The notes below the pieces were generated by a model, which saw nothing but the letters and a program-made list of their open reading frames with translations, did no database searches and was not told the origin of the DNA. A program made the position numbers and the translations under genes. DNA of 64,000 nt from Pectinophora gossypiella (taxonomy: Eukaryota; Arthropoda; Insecta; Lepidoptera; Gelechiidae), in assembly GCF_024362695.1 (NCBI RefSeq), contig NW_026063294.1:1-64000 (forward strand), read 5' to 3'. The number at the start of each line of letters is the position of its first letter. Position 1 is the first letter of the stretch. Below are positions 54,380 to 64,000 of the stretch, one piece after another.

Positions 54380-57300
54380 TTTTGTTTTCACGAAACCTAT
54401 TTAATTCTTGGTCAAATTTTATCCCCGGTGAAAAAAAAACAAAATGGCCGAAAAACAAGATGGCCGCCATACAAAGTTTCGTTTTTCCCGAAAATGCCTC
54501 GGGGGTAAAAATGATGTATGAGGAATGTGATCGAAACATCATGATGAGTATGAAAATACTTTTCGATCTTCAAAAGCTGCTCCGCATCAGGGAGACACCC
54601 TACAGCCTGGCGAAACTATCGCAGCTGGAACTTTTTTGTTTTCACGAAGCCTATTAAAGTCTTGGTCAAATTTTATCGCCAGTGAAAAAAAAAAACAAAA
54701 TGGCCGAAAAACAAGATGGCCGCCATACAAATTTTTGTTTTTCCAGAAAATGTCTCAGAGGTAAAAATGATGTATTGGGGTGTGATCGGAACGTCATCTT
54801 GGAAAACTGCTCCGCATCAGGGAGACACCCTACGGCCTGGCAAAACTATAGCACCTAGAACTTTTTTGGTTTCACGAGACCTATTTAAGTCTTGGTCTAA
54901 TTTTATCGCGGTAAAACAATGGCGGAAAAACAAGATGGCCGCCATACATAGCTTCGATTTAATACAGGACACGCGAGCAGCTTGCTGCGAGCGAACCACG
55001 CGAAATCTAGTTATTATTATTATTATTATATTATTATATTATTATTATTATTATATTATATATAGCTACAAACCCACTGACTGACTGACTGACTCACTCA
55101 CTCACTCACTCACTCACTGACATAATTGTTCTCCCAGAAGGAGTGTCGGGGGGTGAAAATGATGTATGGGGGGTGCAATCGGGACCTCCCGGTGAGTATG
55201 GGAAAACTTCCAGATCTTGGAAAACTGCTCCGCATCAGGGAGACACCCTACAGTCTGGCGCAACTATTATAGATGGATCAATTTTTTTTTCGCAAGACCT
55301 ATTTAAATCTTGGTCAAATTCTATTGTGGGTGAAAAAAAATCAAAATGGCGGAAAAACAAGATGGCCGCCATACAAAATTTTATTTTTCCACAAAATGTC
55401 TCGTGGGTAAAAACTGTGTATGGGGGTGTAATCGGAACGTATTGTTGAGTATGGAAATACTTCTCGATCTTGAAAACCTGCTCCGCATCAGGGAGACACC
55501 CTACGGCCTGGCAAAACTATAAAACCTGGAGCAATTTTTCTTTCGCAAAACATATTTAAATCTTGGTCAAATCCAATCCCCGCTGAAAAAAAAACAAAAT
55601 GGCGGAAAAACAAGATGGCCGCCATACAAAATTTTCGTTTTTCTCGAAAATGCCTCGGGGTGAATGTGATGTAAGAGTGATGAGATCAAAATGTCATATT
55701 GAGTATGGAAATACTTCCCGACCTTCAAAAACTGCTCCTCATCAGGGCGGCACCCTACGGCCTGGGAAAACTATCGCACCTGGAACGATTCTTTTTTCAC
55801 CAAACCTAATAAAATCTTGGTCAAATTTTATCGCCGGTAAAAAAAAATCAAAATGGCCGAAAAACAAGATGGCCGCCATACAAATTTTTGTTTTTACAGA
55901 AAATGTCTCGGATGTAAAAACGATGTATAGGGGTGTTATGGGAACGTCTTGTTGAGTATGGAAACACTGCTAGATCTTCGAAAACTGCTCCGCATCAGGG
56001 GTCACCCTACGGCCTGGCAAAACCATAGCACCTAGAACTTTTTTGATTTCACGAGACCAATTCAAGTCTTGGTCAAATTCTATCGCGGTAAAAAAATGGC
56101 GGGAAAACAAGACACGCGAGCAGCTTGCTGCGAGCGAACCACGCGACATCTAGTTTATATTATATATAGCTACAAACCCACTGACTGACTGACTGACTGA
56201 CTGACAGGGTTGTTCTCCTAGAAGGAGCCTCGGGGGGTGAAAATGATGTATGGGGGGTGTTATTTCGATCTCCCGGTGAGTATGGGAAAACTTCCAGATC
56301 ATGGAAAACTGCTCCGCATCAGGGAGACACCCTACGGCCTGGCGAAACTATCGCAGCTGGAACTTTTTTTTTTTCACGAAGCCTATTAAAGTCTTGGTCA
56401 AATTTTATCGCCAGTGAAAAAAAAAAAACAAAATGGCCGAAAAACAAGATGGCCGCCATACAAAATTTTCGTTTTTCCTGAAAATGCCTCGAGGGTAAAA
56501 ATGATGTATAGGGATGTGATCGGATCGTCATGTTGAGTATTTCAATACTGCTCGATCTTGAAAAACTGCTCCGCATCAGGGAGACACCCTACGGCCTGGC
56601 AAAACTATAAAACCTAGAGCAATATTTTTTTCACGAAACCTATTTAAATCTTGGTCAAATTCAATCCCCTGTGAAAAAAAACCAAAATGGCGGAAAAACA
56701 AGATGGCCGCCATACGAAATTTTCGTTTTTCCCGAAAATGCCTCGGGGGTAAAAATGATGTATGAGAAATGTGATCGAAACATCATGTTGAGTTTGGAGA
56801 TACTTTTCGATCTTCAAAAGCTGCTCCGCATCAGGGAGACACCCTACAGCCTGGCGAAACTATCGCAGCTGGAACTTTTTTTTTTTCACGAAGCCTATTA
56901 AAGTCTTGGTCAAATTTTATCGCCAGTGAAAAAAAAAAAACAAAATGGCCGAAAAACAAGATGGCCGCCATACAAATTTTTGTTTTTCCAGAAAATGTCT
57001 CAGAGGTAAAAATGATGTATTGGGGTGTGATCGGAACGTCATCTTGGAAAACTGCTCCGCATCAGGGAGACACCCTACGGCCTGGCAAAACTATAGCACC
57101 TAGAACTTTTTTGGTTTCACGAGACCTATTTAAGTCTTGGTCTAATTTTATCGCGGTAAAACAATGGCGGAAAAACAAGATGGCCGCCATACATAGCTTC
57201 GATTTAATACAGGACACGCGAGCAGCTTGCTGCGAGCCAACCACGCGAAATCTAGTTATTATTATTATTATTATATTATTATATTATTATTATTATATTA

Positions 57301-60300
57301 TATAATATAGCTACAAACCCACTGACTGACTGACTGACTGACTGACTGACTGACAGGGTTGTTCTCCTAGAAGGAGCCTCGGGGGGTGAAAATGATGTAT
57401 GGGGGGTGTTATTTCGATCTCCCGGTGAGTATGGGAAAACTTCCAGATCATGGAAAACTGCTCCGCATCAGGGAGACACCCTACGGCCTGGCGAAACTAT
57501 TATACCTGGATATTTTTTTTTTTCGCAAAACCTATTTAAATCTTGGTCAAATTCTATCGTGGGTGATAAAAAATCAAAATGGCGGAAAAACAAGATGGCC
57601 GCCATACAAATTTTTGTTTTTCCAGAAAATGTCTCGGAGGCAAAAACAATGTATTGGGATGTAATAGAAATGTCATGTTGAGTATGGAAGTACTTCTCGA
57701 TCTTGAAAAACTGCTCCGCATCAGGGAGACACCCTACGGCCTGGCAAAACTATCGCTCTCGGAACATTTTTTTTCCACATAACCTATTTAAATCTTGGTC
57801 AAAATCAGTCGCCGGTGAAAAAAAATCAAAATGGCGGAAAAACAAGATGGCCGCCATACAAAATTTTTGTTTTTCCTGAAAATGCCTCGGGGGTAAAAAT
57901 TGTGTATGGGGTTGTAATCGGAACGTATTGTTGAGTATGAGAAAACTTCCAGATCTTGGAAAACTGCTCAGCATCAGGGAGACACCCTACGGCGTGGCGA
58001 AACTATCGCACCTGGAACAATTCTTTTTTCGCACAACGTATTTAAACCTTGGTCAAATTTTATCACCGTTGAAAAAAAATCAAAATGGCGGAAAATCAAG
58101 ATGGCCGCCTTACAAAATTTTCGTTTTTCTCGAAAATGCCTCGGGGGTGAATATGATGTAAAAGGGATATGATCAAAATGTCATGTTGAGTATGGAAATA
58201 CTTCCCGACCTTCAAAAACTGCTCCGCATCAGGGAGACACCCTACGGCCTGGCAAAACTATCGCACCTGGAACTTTTTTGTTTTCACGAAGCCTATTAAA
58301 GTCTTGGTCAAATTTTATCGCCAGTGAAAAAAAAAACCAAAATGGCCGAAAAACAAGATGGCCGCCATACAAATTTTTGTTTTTCCAGAAAATGTCTCAG
58401 AGGTAAAAATGATGTATTGGGGTGTGATCGGAACGTCATCTTGGAAAACTGCTCCGCATCAGGGGTCACCCTACGGCCTGGCAAAACTATAGCACCTAGA
58501 ACTTTTTTGATTTCACGGGACCTATTCAAGTCTTGGTCAAATTCTATCGCGGTAAAAAAATGGCAGGAAAACAAGACACGCGAGCAGCTTGCTGCGAGCG
58601 AACCACGCGACATCTAGTTATTATATTATTATTATAATATATATAGCTACAAACCCACTGACTCACTGACTGACTGACTCACTGACAGGGTTGTTCTCCC
58701 AGAAGGAGCGTCGGGGGGTCAAAATAATGTATGGGGGGTTTGATCCAAATCTTCCGGTGAGTATGGGAAAACTTCCAGATCTTGGAAAACTGCTCCGCAT
58801 CAGGGAGACACCCTACCGTCTGGCAAAACTATCGCACCTGGAACGATTCTTTTTTCACAAAACCTATTTAATTCTTGGTCAAATTCTATTGTGGGTGAAA
58901 AAAAATCAAAATGGCGGAAAAACAAGATGGCCGCCATACAAAAAAATATTTTTCCAGAAAATGTCTCGGGGGTAAAAACAATGTATGGGGACGTAATCGG
59001 AAAATCATGTTGAGAATTTAAATACTGCTCAACCTTCAAAAACTGCTCCTCATCAGAGAGACACCCCACGGCCTGGCGAAACTATGGCACCTGGATCGAT
59101 ATTTTTTTCACAAAACCTATTTAAATCTTGGTCAAATTCTATCGTGAGTGAAAAAAAACCAAAATGGCGGAAAAACAAGATGGCCGCCATACAAAATTTT
59201 CGTTTTTCCTGAAAATGCCTCGAGGGTAAAAATGATGTATAGGGATGTGATCGGATCGTCATGTTGAGTATTTCAATACTGCTCGATCTTGAAAAACTGC
59301 TCTGCATCAGGGAGACACCCTACGGCCTGGCAAAACTATAAAACCTAGAGCAATATTTTTTTCACGAAACCTATTTAAATCTTGGTCAAATTCAATCCCC
59401 GGTGAAAAAAAACCAAAATGGCGGAAAAACAAGATGGCCGCCATACGAAATTTTCGTTTTTCCCGAAAATGCCTCGGGGGTAAAAATGATGTATGAGAAA
59501 TGTGATCGAAACATCATGTTGAGTTTGGAGATACTTTTCGATCTTCAAAAGCTGCTCCGCATCAGGGAGACACCCTACAGCCTGGCGAAACTATCGCAGC
59601 TGGAACTTTTTTTTTTTCACGAAGCCTATTAAAGTCTTGGTCAAATTTTATCGCCAGTGAAAAAAAAAAAACAAAATGGCCGAAAAACAAGATGGCCGCC
59701 ATACAAATTTTTGTTTTTCCAGAAAATGTCTCAGAGGTAAAAATGATGTATTGGGGTGTGATCGGAACGTCATCTTGGAAAACTGCTCCGCATCAGGGAG
59801 ACACCCTACGGCCTGGCAAAACTATAGCACCTAGAACTTTTTTGGTTTCACGAGACCTATTTAAGTCTTGGTCTAATTTTATCGCGGTAAAACAATGGCG
59901 TAAAAACAAGTTGGCCGCCATACATCGCTTCGATTTAATACCGGACACGCGAGCAGCTTGCTGCGAGCCAACCACGCGAAATCTAGTTATTATTATTATT
60001 ATTATATTATTATATTATTATTATTATATTATATAATATAGCTACAAACCCACTGACTGACTGACTGACTGACTGACTGACTGACAGGGTTGTTCTCCTA
60101 GAAGGAGCCTCGGGGGGTGAAAATGATGTATGGGGGGTGTTATTTCGATCTCCCGGTGAGTATGGGAAAACTTCCAGATCATGGAAAACTGCTCCGCATC
60201 AGGGAGACACCCTACGGCCTGGCGAAACTATTATACCTGGATATTTTTTTTTTTCGCAAAACCTATTTAAATCTTGGTCAAATTCTATCGTGGGTGATAA

Positions 60301-63300
60301 AAAATCAAAATGGCGGAAAAACAAGATGGCCGCCATACAAATTTTTGTTTTTCCAGAAAATGTCTCGGAGGCAAAAACAATGTATTGGGATGTAATAGAA
60401 ATGTCATGTTGAGTATGGAAGTACTTCTCGATCTTGAAAAACTGCTCCGCATCAGGGAGACACCCTACGGCCTGGCAAAACTATCGCTCTCGGAACATTT
60501 TTTTTCCACATAACCTATTTAAATCTTGGTCAAAATCAGTCGCCGGTGAAAAAAAATCAAAATGGCGGAAAAACAAGATGGCCGCCATACAAAATTTTTG
60601 TTTTTCCTGAAAATGCCTCGGGGGTAAAAATTGTGTATGGGGTTGTAATCGGAACGTATTGTTGAGTATGAGAAAACTTCCAGATCTTGGAAAACTGCTC
60701 AGCATCAGGGAGACACCCTACGGCGTGGCGAAACTATCGCACCTGGAACAATTCTTTTTTCGCACAACGTATTTAAACCTTGGTCAAATTTTATCACCGT
60801 TGAAAAAAAATCAAAATGGCGGAAAATCAAGATGGCCGCCTTACAAAATTTTCGTTTTTCTCGAAAATGCCTCGGGGGTGAATATGATGTAAAAGGGATA
60901 TGATCAAAATGTCATGTTGAGTATGGAAATACTTCCCGACCTTCAAAAACTGCTCCGCATCAGGGAGACACCCTACGGCCTGGCAAAACTATCGCACCTG
61001 GAACTTTTTTGTTTTCACGAAGCCTATTAAAGTCTTGGTCAAATTTTATCGCCAGTGAAAAAAAAAACCAAAATGGCCGAAAAACAAGATGGCCGCCATA
61101 CAAATTTTTGTTTTTCCAGAAAATGTCTCAGAGGTAAAAATGATGTATTGGGGTGTGATCGGAACGTCATCTTGGAAAACTGCTCCGCATCAGGGGTCAC
61201 CCTACGGCCTGGCAAAACTATAGCACCTAGAACTTTTTTGATTTCACGGGACCTATTCAAGTCTTGGTCAAATTCTATCGCGGTAAAAAAATGGCAGGAA
61301 AACAAGACACGCGAGCAGCTTGCTGCGAGCGAACCACGCGACATCTAGTTATTATTATATTATAATATATATAGCTACAAACCCACTGACTCACTGACTG
61401 ACTGACTCACTGACAGGGTTGTTCTCCCAGAAGGAGCGTCGGGGGGTCAAAATAATGTATGGGGGTTTGATCCAAATCTTCCGGTGAGTATGGGAAAACT
61501 TCCAGATCTTGGAAAACTGCTCCGCATCAGGGAGACACCCTACCGTCTGGCAAAACTATCGCACCTGGAACGATTCTTTTTTCACAAAACCTATTTAATT
61601 CTTGGTCAAATTCTATTGTGGGTGAAAAAAAATCAAAATGGCGGAAAAACAAGATGGCCGCCATACAAAAAAATATTTTTCCAGAAAATGTCTCGGGGGT
61701 AAAAACAATGTATGGGGACGTAATCGGAAAATCATGTTGAGAATTTAAATACTGCTCAACCTTCAAAAACTGCTCCTCATCAGAGAGACACCCCACGGCC
61801 TGGCGAAACTATGGCACCTGGATCGATATTTTTTTCACAAAACCTATTTAAATCTTGGTCAAATTCTATCGTGAGTGAAAAAAAACCAAAATGGCGGAAA
61901 AACAAGATGGCCGCCATACAAAATTTTCGTTTTTCCTGAAAATGCCTCGAGGGTAAAAATGATGTATAGGGATGTGATCGGATCGTCATGTTGAGTATTT
62001 CAATACTGCTCGATCTTGAAAAACTGCTCTGCATCAGGGAGACACCCTACGGCCTGGTAAAACTATAAAACCTAGAGCAATATTTTTTTCACGAAACCTA
62101 TTTAAATCTTGGTCAAATTCAATCCCCGGTGAAAAAAAACCAAAATGGCGGAAAAACAAGATGGCCGCCATACGAAATTTTCGTTTTTCCCGAAAATGCC
62201 TCGGGGGTAAAAATGATGTATGAGAAATGTGATCGAAACATCATGTTGAGTTTGGAGATACTTTTCGATCTTCAAAAGCTGCTCCGCATCAGGGAGACAC
62301 CCTACAGCCTGGCGAAACTATCGCAGCTGGAACTTTTTTTTTTTCACGAAGCCTATTAAAGTCTTGGTCAAATTTTATCGCCAGTGAAAAAAAAAAAACA
62401 AAATGGCCGAAAAACAAGATGGCCGCCATACAAATTTTTGTTTTTCCAGAAAATGTCTCAGAGGTAAAAATGATGTATTGGGGTGTGATCGGAACGTCAT
62501 CTTGGAAAACTGCTCCGCATCAGGGAGACACCCTACGGCCTGGCAAAACTATAGCACCTAGAACTTTTTTGGTTTCACGAGACCTATTTAAGTCTTGGTC
62601 TAATTTTATCGCGGTAAAACAATGGCGGAAAAACAAGATGGCCGCCATACATAGCTTCGATTTAATACAGGACACGCGAGCAGCTTGCTGCGAGCGAACC
62701 ACGCGAAATCTAGTTATTATTATTATTATTATATTATTATATTATTATTATTATATTATATATTATATTATATATAGCTACAAACCCATTGACTCACTGA
62801 CTCACTGACTCACTGACAGGGTTGTTCTCCCAGAAGGAGCGTCGGGGGGTCAAAATGATGTATGGGGGGTGTGATCGAGATCTTCCGGTGAGTATGGGAA
62901 AACTTCCAGATCTTGGAAAACTGCTCCGCATCAGGGAGACACCCTACGGCCTGGCGAAACTATCGCACCTGGAATGATTTTTTTTTCGCAAAACCTTATT
63001 AAATCTTGGTCAAATCCAATCGCCGTTGAAAAAAAATCAAAATGGCGGAAAAACAAGATGGCCGCCATACAAAATTTTGTTTTTTCAGAAAATGCATCGG
63101 GAGTAAAAACTGTGTATGGGGATGTAATCGGAACGTCTTGTGGAGTATGAAAACACTTCACTATCTTCAAAATATGCTCCGCATCAGGGAGACACCCTAC
63201 GGCCTGGCAAAACTATAAAACCTGGAACAATTTTTCTTTCGCGAAACATATTTAAATCTTGGTCAAATCCAATACCCGCTGAAAAAAAACCAAAATGGCG

Positions 63301-64000
63301 GAAAAACAAGATGGCCGCCATACAAAATTTTTGTTTTTCCTGAAAATGCCTCGGGGGTAAAAATTGTGTATGGGGTTGTAATCGGAACGTATTGTTGAGT
63401 ATGAGAAAACTTCCAGATCTTGGAAAACTGCTCAGCATCAGGGAGACACCCTACGGCGTGGCGAAACTATCGCACCTGGAACAATTCTTTTTTCGCACAA
63501 CGTATTTAAACCTTGGTCAAATTTTATCACCGTTGAAAAAAAATCAAAATGGCGGAAAATCAAGATGGCCGCCTTACAAAATTTTCGTTTTTCTCGAAAA
63601 TGCCTCGGGGGTGAATATGATGTAAAAGGGATATGATCAAAATGTCATGTTGAGTATGGAAATACTTCCCGACCTTCAAAAACTGCTCCGCATCAGGGAG
63701 ACACCCTACGGCCTGGCAAAACTATCGCACCTGGAACTTTTTTGTTTTCACGAAGCCTATTAAAGTCTTGGTCAAATTTTATCGCCAGTGAAAAAAAAAA
63801 CCAAAATGGCGGAAAAACAAGATGGCCGCCATACAAAATTTTGTTTTTTCAGAAAATGCATCGGGAGTAAAAACTGTGTATGGGGATGTAATCGGAACGT
63901 CTTGTGGAGTATGAAAACACTTCACTATCTTCAAAATATGCTCCGCATCAGGGAGACACCCTACGGCCTGGCAAAACTATAAAACCTGGAACAATTTTTC
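54380..64000 (+). repeat. head-to-tail Helitron-like (HINE) satellite array
   Basis: Dozens of monomers of about 235-260 bp share CTGCTCCGCATCAGGGAGAC, ACCCTACGGCCTGGCAAAAC, TCTTGGTCAAATT and AAACAAGATGGCCGCCATAC. Groups of about five monomers are framed by a 5' border (TATATAGCTACAAACCCACT, (GACT)n, TTGTTCTCCCAGAAGGAG) and a 3' border (CGCGAGCAGCTTGCTGCGAG, CGAACCACGCGACATCTAG). Elements are joined through (ATT)n/(TA)n microsatellite. 3' borders end near 55012, 56154, 57256, 58617, 59987, 61348 and 62713. No protein-coding gene; the many short ORFs are repeat translations. Confidence 0.85.
56445..64000 (+). repeat. 2.73 kb higher-order repeat
   Basis: Sequence from about 56445 recurs at about 59176 (shift 2731) and about 61903 (shift 2727-2731) with very few differences. 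Each unit spans two complete HINE elements, one ending GCGAAATCTAG and one ending GCGACATCTAG. The third unit is altered after about 62775: its next element is partly different, then 63392 onward again matches 60659 onward. A local 0.77 kb repeat (63040 and 63808) is also present. Confidence 0.85.

Noticed and set aside
54380..64000. Many 60-130 codon ORFs on both strands that look alike (RIRETPYGLAKL, MAAIQNFVFPENVSE).
   Set aside because: They are translations of the repeated monomer in several frames, with stops in most units and no protein motif.
54380..64000. CRISPR-like regular repeats.
   Set aside because: Repeats are about 255 bp with variable spacing, in a eukaryotic context with no cas genes.

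Overview
The window is eukaryotic and, by its repeats, very probably a moth or butterfly (Lepidoptera). It is AT-rich, carries GT-AG introns, has runs of the TAGGTAGGTACCTA type, and holds lepidopteran-style tRNA-headed SINEs, RTE/CR1/R1-like LINE pieces, Helitron-like repeats and piggyBac elements. I saw no bacterial features, no rRNA and no free-standing tRNA gene. Almost everything recognisable is mobile DNA, much of it nested, with a few spliced gene fragments of unknown function between the repeats.

Layout. 1-2.9 kb: minus-strand piggyBac-like transposase with several small 5' exons, one of them tandemly multiplied, running off the left edge. 3.8-8.06 kb and 16.04-20.33 kb: a near-identical 4.2-4.3 kb cassette present twice. 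It holds a Polinton/Maverick-type packaging ATPase ORF, a small lysine-rich ORF, a LINE 3' fragment and an intronless BTB/pipsqueak pseudogene. Between the copies: a 2.6 kb inverted-repeat element (8.8-11.4 kb), a Helitron-like repeat (11.5-12.3 kb), SINEs, and two candidate spliced genes, one on each strand. 21.3-22.5 kb: a cysteine-protease-like ORF broken by one TGA. 22.9-29.2 kb: mostly AT-rich, gene-poor DNA with MITEs and possible minus-strand exons.

29.3-41 kb is a nest: a Helitron-like repeat array is split by a CR1-like LINE, and the LINE is split by a 5.3 kb piggyBac element (33460-38761). An inverted, internally deleted relative of that piggyBac lies at 29266-30951. 41-47 kb: a minus-strand Gypsy-type LTR element, nearly intact in coding sequence apart from one stop codon in integrase, with its 5' LTR cut down to about 60 bp. 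47.6-52.8 kb: a SINE split by an almost complete R1/LOA-like LINE, with target-site duplications visible for both. 53.6-54.4 kb: a 310 bp-arm foldback element. 54.4-64 kb: a long head-to-tail array of Helitron-like elements, each built from roughly 255 bp monomers and organised into a 2.73 kb higher-order repeat.

The genes here do not form a host pathway. The value of the window is its record of transposon history: datable nesting, a spliced piggyBac lineage with 4 bp target duplications that are not TTAA, an in-frame exonised LINE tail, and a Helitron-derived satellite. Family calls were made by reading motifs without database searches.
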